Source of the DNA: Paraburkholderia fungorum
GTDB lineage: Bacteria; Pseudomonadota; Gammaproteobacteria; Burkholderiales; Burkholderiaceae
Assembly (NCBI RefSeq): GCF_902833645.1
Contig: NZ_CADFGE010000006.1
Location: forward strand, 372,001-436,000
DNA length: 64,000 nucleotides
Direction of reading: 5' to 3'
Shown here one piece after another: positions 18,045-27,416 of the stretch. A program made the position numbers and the translations under genes. Position 1 is the stretch's first letter. Each line of letters opens with the position of its first letter. A model generated the notes under the pieces. That model had not been told where the DNA came from and did no database searches. It saw only the letters and a program-made list of their open reading frames with translations.

Positions 18045-18992
18045 TCAGCGTTGGCGCACGCGGCCGCCATGAGTCGCCATCAGACTGGCGGAGAACGCGC
18101 CTAGCAGAAGCGAGACGAAGAGCCAGAGGGATGCGCCGATGGAGACTTTGCGGGCCTTGTCGGCGGCATTTTTCGTTGCAGCATCAAGCGCAGTCAATTT
18201 TTGCAAAAGGCGCGTGTATGTTGTTACCACGCGTGCTTGTGCTGCTGCTGGCGTGAGGCCAGTCCGTTGGGAGACAAGCTGGCTTAGATACGCGGTGTCT
18301 TCTGGCGACAATTGATCGCCTGTCGCGGCGCTGTTCAGGAAGATACGCGCGGTTTCCGCGCGCGGTATGTCGCTGCGCATGTCGCTGCGTATATCGCTGC
18401 CACCGGAGGCGGAACCGGGGGGCACCCCAGGCGACCCGGCGGGCATACGGTATAGAGAATCTACAAAGTAGCCCAGCGGCCACGTGTTCGTCGCGGCCTC
18501 CGCATTCCCGCGCTGCATCGTCTGCGTCGTGACGGGACTGCCTGCCGCAGTAGTCTGGGCGGCGACACGTGCAACGCCTGAGAGAGTCGATGTCAGTACG
18601 GCCGCTGTGAGGAGCGTCGCCACGGCCCAGCTCAGGAAACCATGGGCGGTGTCGCGAAAGTGGACTTCGTCGTTGTCGATCAAGAGCCAGCGGCTGCGTA
18701 GCCGTCCCGCCAGATAGCCCCCTAGTCCAGACGTGAGAATTGAGGTCACACATATCCACACAACAGCGGCGAATCCGAATGCTTTCGCATTCGACGGTCC
18801 CGATGACCACGGAGAAATTGCCGTCAGACCGAGGCCGGTACCCAACGTCAACAGGATGAGTGAGAATGCGGCCGCAGCGACGCCGCCGGCGAACACGGCC
18901 CCCCATGAAACCGCAGTGTCGTACTGCCGGACTAATAACGCGGAATCCTTTGTGACTAGCGCCGAATCCGCTAGATCTCTTGTATCGTTCAT
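18045..18992 (-). CDS. Multi-pass membrane protein of unknown function
   Basis: 315 residues. Hydrophobic helices lie near 28-50, 70-95 and 118-140, with a final one near 285-305 (ASLWLFVSLLLGAFSASLMATHGG). Between the third and the last helix is a long hydrophilic region rich in Ala, Thr and Gly, likely periplasmic. The first helices are Gly-rich (AVFAGGVAAAAFSLILLTLGTGLGL). Similar transmembrane proteins are common in Burkholderia genomes without a known role. It is 36 bases upstream of the 24-residue micro-protein gene and may be co-transcribed with it. Confidence 0.75.
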   Translation of the reverse strand: MNDTRDLADSALVTKDSALLVRQYDTAVSWGAVFAGGVAAAAFSLILLTLGTGLGLTAISPWSSGPSNAKAFGFAAVVWICVTSILTSGLGGYLAGRLRSRWLLIDNDEVHFRDTAHGFLSWAVATLLTAAVLTSTLSGVARVAAQTTAAGSPVTTQTMQRGNAEAATNTWPLGYFVDSLYRMPAGSPGVPPGSASGGSDIRSDMRSDIPRAETARIFLNSAATGDQLSPEDTAYLSQLVSQRTGLTPAAAQARVVTTYTRLLQKLTALDAATKNAADKARKVSIGASLWLFVSLLLGAFSASLMATHGGRVRQR

Positions 18993-19302
18993 TGAGAACC
19001 TCCGTGACCTTATCGATATCGTCGTTGGCGATATGCCGACCAGCAGGCCACTCCTGCAAGTCGGGCGAGAAAGCCTTTCGGTCAGCGCAATTTTTGTGCC
19101 GGTGGATCCGCCGCATCATTCGCCGGACGACCGTGGTGATATCGGGCCGCAAGCTGTGGCGCCTGGCGAGCATGCGGTGCGCGGCCGGTGCGCGTCGAAA
19201 TCGCTTTCAGGCGGCTGGGCAAACCGCTCTTTGCAGGCCGCCATGAAGGAGGGTGCAGCCGCCTTGAGAAACGTGCCCAGCAGGCTCTGGCGCGGCTGTC
19301 GG
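18993..19302. other. Intergenic region without a supported gene
   Basis: About 310 bases between the start of the membrane protein gene and the 3' end of the MocR gene. Open frames here are fragments of shadow frames. It should carry the promoter for the leftward membrane protein gene. Confidence 0.45.
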
Positions 19303-20655
19303 TCAGTAGGTCCGTTCGGCGATCACTCGGGCCACCGTTTGCAGAGACCGCGTGAGCGTGACGAGGTCGACGGAACCGATTGCCAACCGGATTGCATGAG
19401 GTACATGAGCCGACGTGGAGAACGGCAGGGCTGTCGATACGGACACTCGCTCACGCAACAGCGCCATCGCAACTTCGTCCGCGCGAACATCCTGCGCCAG
19501 TGGAAGCCACACGAAATAGGAGTTGGGATGGCTGACCCGCTCCACCCGTCCGAGAATATCGGCGACAAGGCACTGGCGCGTCGCCGCGTCCCGTCGCTTC
19601 TCCACTTCGAGTCGAGCCACCGTGCCGTCCTCCATCCAGCCGCAGCCAATGGCCGTCATGATCGCCGGGGTGTTCCACGTTGTCGCCCGGATAGCCCGTT
19701 CGATCTTTGGGACCGATTCGGCCGGTGCACAGACGAAACCGACGCGCAGGCCGGTTGCGACACTCTTCGACAGGCTCGACACGTAGACCGTGGTCTCAGG
19801 CGCAAGCGATGCCAACGGCGGCGGTGCATCTTCAGCCAGGAATGCGTAGGCCCCATCCTCAATGATTAGCAGTCCATGGCGCTGGGCGACAGCGACGAGC
19901 TCCCTGCGTCGCGTCGCGCTCATCACCCAGCCAAGTGGGTTGTGCAGCGTCGGCATGACGTAGATGGCGCGGACCCGTCGTTGCTTGCACAGAGCCGCAA
20001 GTGCATCCAGATCGGGGCCGCGCCCAGCGGCTGGGATCGATGCGAGTTCCAGTCGATTAGTCTCTGCAGCGAGCTTGAATCCGGGGTAAGTCAGCGCATC
20101 CACCGCCACAACGTCGCCCGGCTCGAGGAGAGCCAGGGCGGCCGTCGTCAACCCGTGCTGTGCGCCGCTCACGAGCAATGTCGTTTCGACCGTAGCCGGC
20201 AGCCCCCGGGTTGCCAGATGGCGCGCCGCCGTCGCGCGCTCGTGCTCGCGCCCACCGTGGGGCTGGTATCGAAGTAGAGACTCGAGGTCGCCCGTTACGG
20301 CGAGTTGGCGCAGCGCCCCTCTAAGCAGATCGGTCTGGCCGGGCGACGACGGATAGTTGAAGTTCAGGTCTACGGTGTCCGCGTTCCACGCACTCAGGTC
20401 GATGCCTTGGGCTCGAGGGAGCGCCTCCTTGACGAATGTGCCACGGCCGGTTTCGCCGCTCACCAGACCCATCTCCTGCAACTCCGCATACACCCGCGTG
20501 GCCGTGACCAGCGCGAGGCCTTCTCGAGCAGCAAGGTCGCGATGCGTTGGCAGACGCGTTCCGGGGCGCAGACGGCCCGCACGGATCTCCGCCGCAAGGC
20601 GGTCGACGAGTTGCTTGTAGCGCGGCTGAACCATGTCCAAGTGTATCCATGACAA
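19303..20655 (-). CDS. MocR-type regulator (GntR HTH fused to an aminotransferase-like domain)
   Basis: 450 residues. The N-terminal winged helix (LAAEIRAGRLRPGTRLPTHRDLAAREGLALVTATRVYAELQEMGLVSGETGRGTFV) is followed by a fold-type-I aminotransferase domain with the PLP lysine in VSSLSKSVATGLRVGF and the substrate-side Asp in IIEDGAYAFL. MocR proteins use PLP as an effector to regulate nearby genes. A PfpI/DJ-1-like gene is divergent with a 69-base gap, so it is the probable target. Confidence 0.93.
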   Translation of the reverse strand: MSWIHLDMVQPRYKQLVDRLAAEIRAGRLRPGTRLPTHRDLAAREGLALVTATRVYAELQEMGLVSGETGRGTFVKEALPRAQGIDLSAWNADTVDLNFNYPSSPGQTDLLRGALRQLAVTGDLESLLRYQPHGGREHERATAARHLATRGLPATVETTLLVSGAQHGLTTAALALLEPGDVVAVDALTYPGFKLAAETNRLELASIPAAGRGPDLDALAALCKQRRVRAIYVMPTLHNPLGWVMSATRRRELVAVAQRHGLLIIEDGAYAFLAEDAPPPLASLAPETTVYVSSLSKSVATGLRVGFVCAPAESVPKIERAIRATTWNTPAIMTAIGCGWMEDGTVARLEVEKRRDAATRQCLVADILGRVERVSHPNSYFVWLPLAQDVRADEVAMALLRERVSVSTALPFSTSAHVPHAIRLAIGSVDLVTLTRSLQTVARVIAERTY

Positions 20656-20724
20656 TTATTTGATTGTATCTAATCGCGGCTCTAACATGGCTCACCACAA
20701 CTTCTCCACGCGGACGAGGACGTC

Positions 20725-21321
20725 ATGCACATCGCTATTCTGACCTTTGAGGGCTTTAATGAACTCGACTCGCTGATCGCGCTAAATATCCTCAACCGGG
20801 TCAAGAAGCCCGGCTGGCAGGTTGCGATCGCCAGCCCGACCGCGACAGTGCGGTCGATGAACGGCGTGGTGCTGGAGGCGCAAGCGACGCTAAAGGACGC
20901 CTGCGAGGCCGACGCGGTCCTGGTCGGCAGCGGAATACAGACACGCGCGGTTGCCGCGGATGCCGCGCTGATGTCGCAGTTGCGGTTCGACCCGGCGCGT
21001 CAACTTCTGGGCGCGCAATGCTCGGGCACGCTGATACTCGCGAAGTTGGGCCTGCTGAATGGCGTTCCGGCCTGCACCGACCTGACCACCAAACCGTGGG
21101 TCGAAGAGGCGGGCGTGGCGGTGCTCGACCAGCCGTTTGCGGCGAAGCGCAACGTCGCGACCGCCGGCGGCTGTTTGGCGGCGCAGTATCTGGCGGCGTG
21201 GTTCATTGCGCGTCTGGAAGGGATAGAGGCTGCACGCAACGCCATTCAGCACGTTGCCCCAGTGGGAGAGAAGGAGGCCTACATAACACGCGCCATAGCG
21301 AACATTTCGCCATTCCTCTAA
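20725..21321 (+). CDS. DJ-1/PfpI family protein
   Basis: 198 residues, MHIAILTFEGFNELDSLIALNILNRV with a GAQCSGTLILAKLG elbow carrying the expected nucleophile Cys near residue 98. Family members include glyoxalase-III or deglycase-like enzymes, proteases, and amidase-like regulators. The GGCLAAQYLAAW segment is typical of the ThiJ/PfpI core. Divergent from the MocR gene, which likely controls it. Substrate unknown. Confidence 0.88.
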   Translation: MHIAILTFEGFNELDSLIALNILNRVKKPGWQVAIASPTATVRSMNGVVLEAQATLKDACEADAVLVGSGIQTRAVAADAALMSQLRFDPARQLLGAQCSGTLILAKLGLLNGVPACTDLTTKPWVEEAGVAVLDQPFAAKRNVATAGGCLAAQYLAAWFIARLEGIEAARNAIQHVAPVGEKEAYITRAIANISPFL

Positions 21322-21384
21322 GGCGTGCGGGAACCTGCGATGCCAACGGCTGGCATCGCTTTACACATTCAGGAGGATGTCCTC

Positions 21385-21707
21385 ATGTACCGTCTGCTGA
21401 ACAAATATCTCATGTTCGCGCTTCTGCTTGGCGGTGCGTTCTCTGTGCACGCGGCACACGCTGCGCAGCCGCAGGACCTGAAGGGGACCAACGTCGTCCT
21501 GGTGCACGGTGCTTTGGCCGATGAATCGAGCTGGGATAGGGTGACCACGATCGCATGATCGATCCGCGTGCAGAGGACGCAATGGCAAAGAAGATCGGCG
21601 CGACGACGATTCATGTCGACTCGAGTCACGTCGCAATGCTCAGTCATCCGAAGGCTGTTGCGGACGCGATCATCGCGGCGGCAAGCAAAGCGGTTGTGAC
21701 CGAATAA
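21385..21707 (+). pseudogene. Alpha/beta-hydrolase remnant with an internal deletion
   Basis: The 5' part encodes a signal peptide and the first strand of an alpha/beta-hydrolase (MYRLLNKYLMFALLLGGAFSVHAAHAAQPQDLKGTNVVLVHGALADESSWDRVTTIA, stop at 21558). Directly after, in another frame, comes the C-terminal end of the same family (MIDPRAEDAMAKKIGATTIHVDSSHVAMLSHPKAVADAIIAAASKAVVTE, 21555-21707) with the catalytic His in SSHVAMLSHP. The nucleophile elbow and the whole middle, roughly 150 residues, are missing. A deletion that also shifted frame explains this best. Confidence 0.8.
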
Positions 21708-21727
21708 GGTACACGAGACGGACGAAG

Positions 21728-22669
21728 TCAATCCGCCGTCCGGCTGTCGCGCCGGGGCCGATCCGCGTTACTCGCGGGGCCGAGCCTCTCTCTCAGTCGT
21801 GGAACGGCAAAATCGATAAAAGCCCTAAGCTTGAGCGGAATCTGCCGTTGCGCCATGTACATGAGGTTGATAGGAGTCGGCAACGGTTCGAAGGCTTCCA
21901 GAAGCATCACGAGACTGCCTGATTTCACGGCGCCATCGGTCTGATACGACATGACCCGTGCAATGCCGGCCGCTTCCTCTGCGGCAACAACGGCAGCCTC
22001 CACCGAGCTGACCACAAGGCGCGACGGCACTTCGATCTTTAGTGTCCGACCTTTTGACTGAAATTCCCAGTTGCTGCCCATCGCATATTCCTCGTATGTC
22101 ACGCAGTCGTGCGATACAAGGTCTTCGGGTTTCTGCGGTATCCCATGCGCGTTCAGATAGGCGGGGCTTGCGCACAGCACTTGCCGATGCAGCCCGACAC
22201 GCGTTGTGATCAGACTGCTGCTCGGTTGCTCCCCAAGCCGCAGTACCAGATCGACGCGCTCATCCAGCAAATTGACGAGCCGGTCTGTCAATTGCACGCG
22301 CATACGAATTTGCGGAAACGCAGCTAGAAATTCGACGATCACCGGCAGCACGTGGATCCGCCCTAGTACCGGCGGCACGCTGATTACCAGTTCTCCCTGC
22401 GGTGCATGGTACTCGCCAGAAGTTGTACGTTCGATCTCCGCGAGTTCTTCCAGAACACGCCTGCAGGACGCCACATAACCACGTCCGGCTTCCGTCAACG
22501 TCAGCTTGCGCGTGCCGCGCACGACCAATCGCACATTCAGATGGGCCTCCAGCTCGGACACGCGTCGGCTTACTGTTGCCAGAGGAATGCGAAGCTTTCG
22601 ACTTGCGGCGGACAGGCTTCCCGTGTCTATCGCCGCTAGCAGGATGCCCATCGCCTCTAAACGATCCAT
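21728..22669 (-). CDS. LysR-family transcriptional regulator
   Basis: 313 residues: winged HTH at 1-60 (MDRLEAMGILLAAIDTGSLSAASRKLRIPLATVSRRVSELEAHLNVRLVVRGTRKLTLTEAG) and a periplasmic-binding-like effector domain. It belongs to the CrgA/YhjC-like subgroup often annotated as LysR with unknown inducer. It is divergent from the enoyl-CoA hydratase gene (22841), with about 170 bases between them, so it may control that gene. Confidence 0.93.
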   Translation of the reverse strand: MDRLEAMGILLAAIDTGSLSAASRKLRIPLATVSRRVSELEAHLNVRLVVRGTRKLTLTEAGRGYVASCRRVLEELAEIERTTSGEYHAPQGELVISVPPVLGRIHVLPVIVEFLAAFPQIRMRVQLTDRLVNLLDERVDLVLRLGEQPSSSLITTRVGLHRQVLCASPAYLNAHGIPQKPEDLVSHDCVTYEEYAMGSNWEFQSKGRTLKIEVPSRLVVSSVEAAVVAAEEAAGIARVMSYQTDGAVKSGSLVMLLEAFEPLPTPINLMYMAQRQIPLKLRAFIDFAVPRLRERLGPASNADRPRRDSRTAD

Positions 22670-22840
22670 GGCCTTCCACCTGTGAAAGGGAAGTTCTCAA
22701 TTCTACCGGCTACTCAGGTGACCCAGGAAGGACTAGATTCATAGTTATCCGGGCGCCTCATGTACTCAATGCGCCGATGTGAGGCGCTCGGCCACATTTT
22801 TTCCAGACCCGATACCAGCCTTGCCCATCAGGAGCCCTCG

Positions 22841-23659
22841 ATGACGTTCGAGACGCTTGAAGTGAACCGCGACGGAGCGGTTCTGTTCGTGAAGATGTTT
22901 GCGCCGCCCATGAATCTGCTCGGTCCCGAGCTTGTGCGCGACCTGGTTACGCTGATTCAGGACGCGGAGGCCGACAACGGTACGAACGTACTCGTTTTCA
23001 GCAGTGCCGACCCCGACTTTTTCATCTCGCATGTGGATGTGACGAAGGTCAAGGAGTATCGCGACGAAGCCGCAAAGCTGACCGGCGAGCCATCGATTGC
23101 GCTGCTGTTCCGGCATTTGAGTGCCAGCCGACTTGTCTCGATCGCACAGATCGAAGGGCGTGTGCGTGGCGCGGGCAGCGAATTTGTGCTGGCGTGCGAT
23201 ATGCGCTTTGCCGCGCGGGAATCGGCGCTGTTTAGTCAGATGGAAGCGGCGTTCGGACTAGTCCCTGGCGGCGGCGCGACCCAGTTCATCACGCGCTTGA
23301 TGGGCCGCGGTCGTGCGCTTGAAGTGATGCTGGGCGCGTTGGATTATGACGCTGATATAGCAGAACGGTATGGGTGGATCAATCGGGCGTTGCCGGCCGA
23401 GTCGCTTGGCGACTTTGTGGCATCGCTCGCGCGACGCATCTCGCGGTTTCCGGCAGCCGGACACGCGATGGTTAAGGAGCGCGTCAATGCCATCGCGTTG
23501 GCCCCCGTCGACGAGTTTCGTCGCGATTCGAATCTGTTCGGTGAAAACGTGCGGTCTCAGCCGGCACAACGCCGTATGGAAGCAGCCATGGCACGCGGGT
23601 TCCAGACGCGCGACGCGGAACTGAACCTGAGCCAACTGCTTGGCGATCTCGACGATTAG
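22841..23659 (+). CDS. Enoyl-CoA hydratase/isomerase family protein
   Basis: 272 residues of the crotonase superfamily: MTFETLEVNRDGAVLFVKMFAPPMNLLGPELVRDL, oxyanion-hole segments in FISHVDVTKV and IEGRVRGAGSEFVLACDMRFAA, then LVPGGGATQFITRLMGRGRALEVML. The classical catalytic Glu of the GG-x-x-LPR segment lies in the less usual form FGLVPGGGATQFI, so the reaction may differ from ordinary hydration. The ATG has a GGAG ribosome site. Divergent from the LysR gene. Confidence 0.88.
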   Translation: MTFETLEVNRDGAVLFVKMFAPPMNLLGPELVRDLVTLIQDAEADNGTNVLVFSSADPDFFISHVDVTKVKEYRDEAAKLTGEPSIALLFRHLSASRLVSIAQIEGRVRGAGSEFVLACDMRFAARESALFSQMEAAFGLVPGGGATQFITRLMGRGRALEVMLGALDYDADIAERYGWINRALPAESLGDFVASLARRISRFPAAGHAMVKERVNAIALAPVDEFRRDSNLFGENVRSQPAQRRMEAAMARGFQTRDAELNLSQLLGDLDD

Positions 23660-23859
23660 TTATCGGGCGCATTCATCCAGCGGAAGCAGCACGCGGGTTT
23701 CCCCCGGGGAAGTTGACGCCGATATCACGGCATCGCACTTTCCGCCGAAGCGCGGTACCGATCTGGCGCTCAAGGCATGTTGGTATACAGAGGTCGGTCG
23801 ATTAGCAGATTGTGTGTCTTTCTATTCATTAAGACTACGAAAGTAATAGTGGAGTTTCT

Positions 23860-25185
23860 GTGTCAGAAATCATCAATGCCCATGCGTCGTCGCGTCGTCG
23901 TTTTCTCGGTGTGGCAACGGCGTCGCTCGCTGCAGCGTCACTGAGCCGCTACGCTTTTGCGGAGCCGAATCAATCCGTTACTGAAGTTGCCACTGTGGGA
24001 GGCGGCGACAATGCTTCGATTCGTCCGCTCCGCGTGCATGTGCCGGAATCTCAACTCGCCGATCTGCGCAGACGTATCAAGTCGACACGTTGGCCGGAAC
24101 GCGAGACGGTCACGGATTCATCGCAAGGCGTGCAGCTTGCGACGATGCAAAAGCTTGCGCAATATTGGTCGACAGATTACAACTGGCGCGAGGTCGAAGC
24201 GAGATTGAATGCGTGGCCGCAATTCGTGACCGAGATCGACGGGCTGGATATTCATTTCATCCACGTTCGTTCGAAACATCAGAATGCGTTGCCCGTCCTG
24301 ATTACGCACGGATGGCCTGGTTCGATCATCGAGCAGCTGAAGGTCATCGATCCGCTGACTAATCCAACGGCCCATGGTGGAAATGCATCGGACGCTTTCG
24401 ATGTGGTGATTCCTTCGCTGCCGGGACACGGCTTCTCGGGCAAGCCAACCGGAACAGGCTGGGATCCGGCGCGAATCGCTCGCGCGTGGACAGTGCTGAT
24501 GAAGCGCCTTGGCTATACGCGTTACGTCGCGCAAGGAGGCGACTGGGGCAATGCGGTGACGGAACAGATGGCGCTGATCGCACCGCCGGAACTGCTGGGC
24601 ATTCATACCAACATGCCAGCTACCGTGCCGGATGATATTGCCACTAAACTGAAGTATGCAAGTCCGCCACCGGCCGGTCTTTCGCCGGACGAGAGGCACG
24701 CGTTCGATCAGCTCGACTACTTCTACAAGCATGGTCTCGGCTATGCGCAGGAGATGGCGAACCGTCCGCAGACACTGTACGGGATCGAAGATTCCCCGAT
24801 CGGTCTCGCTGCATGGATGCTCGACCATGATGCGGCGAGTCAGGCGTTGATTGCCCGCGTTTTTAACGGACAAAGCGAGGGTTTGACGCGAGATGACGTG
24901 CTCGACAACGTTACGCTCTACTGGGTGACGAATACGGCCGTTTCGTCGGCACGTTTGTATTGGGAGAACAAGCTGAACTTCTTCGCGCCGAAGCACGTTG
25001 CGATTCCCGTTGCCGTGAGCGTATTTCCGGACGAAATCTACGCGGCGCCGCAGAGCTGGACGGAGAAAGCGTATCCGAAGCTGATTCACTACAACCGGTT
25101 GCCGAAAGGCGGCCACTTTGCGGCGTGGGAGCAGCCGCAGGCGTTTGCGGAAGAAGTCCGCGTGAGTTTCCGGACGCTGCGCTGA
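23860..25185 (+). CDS. Epoxide hydrolase, Tat-exported
   Basis: 441 residues from a GTG start with GGAG 9 bases upstream. The N-terminus has a twin-arginine signal (SSRRRFLGVATASLAAASLSRYAFAEP). Then comes the epoxide-hydrolase N-terminal domain (RPLRVHVPESQLADLRRRIKSTRWPERE) and an alpha/beta-hydrolase fold with HGWPGSIIEQLKVIDPL, nucleophile Asp in AQGGDWGNAVTEQMAL and catalytic His in LPKGGHFAAWEQP. Family members open epoxides to diols. Export of a microsomal-type epoxide hydrolase is common in this group. The MaoC gene follows. Confidence 0.92.
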   Translation: MSEIINAHASSRRRFLGVATASLAAASLSRYAFAEPNQSVTEVATVGGGDNASIRPLRVHVPESQLADLRRRIKSTRWPERETVTDSSQGVQLATMQKLAQYWSTDYNWREVEARLNAWPQFVTEIDGLDIHFIHVRSKHQNALPVLITHGWPGSIIEQLKVIDPLTNPTAHGGNASDAFDVVIPSLPGHGFSGKPTGTGWDPARIARAWTVLMKRLGYTRYVAQGGDWGNAVTEQMALIAPPELLGIHTNMPATVPDDIATKLKYASPPPAGLSPDERHAFDQLDYFYKHGLGYAQEMANRPQTLYGIEDSPIGLAAWMLDHDAASQALIARVFNGQSEGLTRDDVLDNVTLYWVTNTAVSSARLYWENKLNFFAPKHVAIPVAVSVFPDEIYAAPQSWTEKAYPKLIHYNRLPKGGHFAAWEQPQAFAEEVRVSFRTLR

Positions 25186-25241
25186 CCTCGAAGTTGCGAG
25201 AGCTGCCTGCAAAGCGCATGGCTCGACATAGGAGCAGAGAG

Positions 25242-25766
25242 ATGACCGATAACATTGGCATGACAGCCCAGAAGCTCTATCTGGAAGACCTCTCCGAAGG
25301 CCTTGTGTATGAAAGTGCCGAGGCGAGGCTTGAGCCTGCACAGATCCAGGCGTTCGCCCGCGAATTCGACCCGCAACCCTTTCACCTTGATGACGTCGCT
25401 GCACGCGATACTCTGTTCGGAGGACTAGCCGCAAGCGGCTGGCATACGGCCGCCGTCACCATGAGGCTGCTGGTGCAAAGCCTGCCGTTGGCCGGAGGCA
25501 TCATTGGGGCCGGCGGCGATATCGCCTGGCCGCGGCCCACGCGGCCGGGCGACATACTGCGAGTGACCAGCACCATCCTGACTGTCGAACGGTCCAGGTC
25601 GAAGCCCGGCCGTGGCATCGTGACCGTGCAAAGCGAAACACGGAACCAGCACGGCGACGTGTGTCAGCGACTTATTGCACGCCTCGTCGTCTTCGCGCGA
25701 ACTCACGAAGCAGATGTGGCCAAAGGCGGCCAGAGCCTCAGCGAGACGGACAAAAAGGCACGGTAA
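25242..25766 (+). CDS. MaoC-like dehydratase
   Basis: 174 residues with a hotdog fold: LYLEDLSEGLVYESAEARLEPAQIQAFAREFDPQPFHLDDVAARDTLFGGLAASGWHTAAVTMRLL. The Asp and His of FDPQPFHLDD are the catalytic pair of R-specific hydratases. GGAG before the ATG fixes the start. Substrate likely an enoyl-CoA or a related acyl compound. Same direction as the epoxide hydrolase gene, 56 bases downstream of it. Confidence 0.88.
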   Translation: MTDNIGMTAQKLYLEDLSEGLVYESAEARLEPAQIQAFAREFDPQPFHLDDVAARDTLFGGLAASGWHTAAVTMRLLVQSLPLAGGIIGAGGDIAWPRPTRPGDILRVTSTILTVERSRSKPGRGIVTVQSETRNQHGDVCQRLIARLVVFARTHEADVAKGGQSLSETDKKAR

Positions 25767-25794
25767 CGAAAGCACAGTTGGCGCGCGGCGGCGG

Positions 25795-26211
25795 TTAGAC
25801 CAGACTGATCTGGACGTCGATGTTGCCCCGCGTGGCTTTGGAATAAGGGCAAGTCCGATGCGCGGCATCCACGAGCGCCTGGGCGACTTCGCGGTCCAGC
25901 CCCGGCACGCTGACATTCAGACGTGCCTGCAGGAAATAGGCACCGTCCGTTACGCCGAGATCGACTTCGGCGTCGACCGCCAGATTCGCTGGGAGCCGGA
26001 CTTTCATTGCGCTGGCCGCAAGCCCGATTGCGCCGATAAAGCACGCGGACCATCCGGCAGCGAACAACTGCTCCGGATTGGTGCCTTTGCCCGCGCTACC
26101 GGGCGGCGAGAGCTTAATGTCCAGACGGTCGTCGGAACTGCGTGACGCTCCGTCCCGTCCGCCCGTTGTATGAGTTTTAGCCGTGTACAGTAGTTGGTCG
26201 ATTTGAGTCAT
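25795..26211 (-). CDS. ohr: Organic hydroperoxide resistance protein (Ohr/OsmC)
   Basis: 138 residues, the usual Ohr length. Both redox Cys residues are present, in AAGWSACFIGAIGLAA (peroxidatic) and HRTCPYSKATRGNIDV (resolving), with the YTAKTHTTGGRDG start typical of Ohr. It reduces organic peroxides with lipoylated partners. Single gene; no OhrR regulator beside it. It converges with the MaoC gene, ending 28 bases from it. Confidence 0.93.
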   Translation of the reverse strand: MTQIDQLLYTAKTHTTGGRDGASRSSDDRLDIKLSPPGSAGKGTNPEQLFAAGWSACFIGAIGLAASAMKVRLPANLAVDAEVDLGVTDGAYFLQARLNVSVPGLDREVAQALVDAAHRTCPYSKATRGNIDVQISLV

Positions 26212-26332
26212 GATGTAATCCGAATGTGTTCCATTTCACAAGGTCCATTCGCGATGAACCATGTGGTCTTTAATCAACAGGATTGCTTATGTTAATGAAC
26301 GAGGAATGCAACCCTCCATCGGGTTGAGACGG

Positions 26333-26569
26333 TCAGCTACCTTGGTACACCTTGCGAAGATAGCTGAGCTGGCCGTCGTGCTCGGCTTGCAGCAGCTCGT
26401 TGCGAACTTCTGCGCGTGTCTTTTGCATCGCGCCGGCCTCGCTCGGGTTCCATTGTTGAATTTGAGCGGCGCCCGCCGGGTTTGCACTTGCTGCCGGTGC
26501 GTCGGATGCGTGTGCGAAACCAGTTGTTGCGAATGTGGCGAAGGCCAAAGCGATCATTGAGGTTTTCAT
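26333..26569 (-). CDS. DUF4148 small exported protein
   Basis: 78 residues: signal peptide MKTSMIALAFATFATTGFAHASD, then the DUF4148 core (KTRAEVRNELLQAEHDGQLSYLRKVYQGS). Such proteins are very abundant in Burkholderia, with no known role. The ATG with a GGAGCACGAT site upstream was preferred over a start four codons further up. Confidence 0.85.
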   Translation of the reverse strand: MKTSMIALAFATFATTGFAHASDAPAASANPAGAAQIQQWNPSEAGAMQKTRAEVRNELLQAEHDGQLSYLRKVYQGS

Positions 26570-26698
26570 ATCGTGCTCCACGAACTAATCAGTTAAGAGG
26601 AAGGCGCTGGAATCTGGAATCAACCGCAACCGTTCAACCGGTCATCGGCGAAGTTGCTTATGTCTTGCATCCGGCGTTGATGTATTAAAACGTGCTGA

Positions 26699-26775
26699 CG
26701 TATCTGGCTTGTGTCTGGAAACTGGCCCAATTGCAATGTTCTGTGTTCTTTCGGTGCCTGGATACATTGAGATAC
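26699..26775. repeat. Direct repeat copy 1 (OmpR-type half-sites) after the TlpA-like gene
   Basis: About 77 bases matching the copy at 27417-27492: both start CGTATCTGGCTTGTGTC and end GATACATTG-N-GATAC, with a similar middle (CAATGTT/CTGTGTT). Each carries GTATC-like half-sites spaced 10-11 bases, as PhoB/OmpR-family regulators prefer. This copy directly abuts the stop codon of the TlpA-like gene. Confidence 0.7.
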
Positions 26776-26778
26776 GAA

Positions 26779-27369
26779 TCACGGGTTTTGCGCCAGCAAT
26801 GCCTTGATCTTCGCCTCTGTCTGCTCATAGTCGCCTTCGCCGAAGTGCGTGTAGGCCAGCCGTCCATTCTTGTCGACCAGATAAAACGCCGGCCAATACT
26901 GATTGTCGTACGCTCGCCACGTTGCGTAGTCGTTGTCCTGCGCCACCGGGAACGTGATGCCGAAGCGTTTGATCGCCGACTCGACGTTGTCGGTGTTGCG
27001 CTCGAACGGATACTCGGGTGTGTGCACACCGACCACGACCAGACCCTGATCCTTGTACTTCTGGTTCCAGGTCTTCACGTAAGGGAGTACGTGAATGCAG
27101 TTAATGCACGTGTAGGTCCAGAAATCAACGAGTACGACCTTGCCGCGCAACTGCCGCAAGGTGAGGGGATCGCTATTGAGCCATTTATCAATGCCGGTAA
27201 ATTCCGGCGCGGTAGTGGCCGCGCCGGCGTTGAACTGGCTCGTAGCGGGACGGGCCGCGGCACTGGCCGCGGGACCTCCACCGAGGGTGGCGGTGATGGC
27301 GGCGGCACCAGCGGCCACGCTTACGGCGAACAGCGCGATGCGAGGGGTGATTCTGAGTCGGAGGAGCAT
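26779..27369 (-). CDS. TlpA/DipZ-like thioredoxin-fold protein, exported
   Basis: 196 residues. A signal or anchor (MLLRLRITPRIALFAVSVAAGAAAITATLGGG) precedes a thioredoxin fold with the redox motif Cys-Ile-Asn-Cys in VLVDFWTYTCINCIHVLPYVKTWNQKYKDQGLVVVGVHTPEYPFERN. The WTYTCINC form is that of the DipZ C-terminal/TlpA-type proteins, which act in the periplasm. The start was placed at the ATG before the hydrophobic segment, not at the longer open frame. Copies of a regulatory-looking repeat flank the gene on both sides. Confidence 0.88.
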   Translation of the reverse strand: MLLRLRITPRIALFAVSVAAGAAAITATLGGGPAASAAARPATSQFNAGAATTAPEFTGIDKWLNSDPLTLRQLRGKVVLVDFWTYTCINCIHVLPYVKTWNQKYKDQGLVVVGVHTPEYPFERNTDNVESAIKRFGITFPVAQDNDYATWRAYDNQYWPAFYLVDKNGRLAYTHFGEGDYEQTEAKIKALLAQNP

Positions 27370-27416
27370 GTCAGCGTCCTTTGAGTAGTGAGCATGGCTG
27401 CATTGGAACGCCCGTT

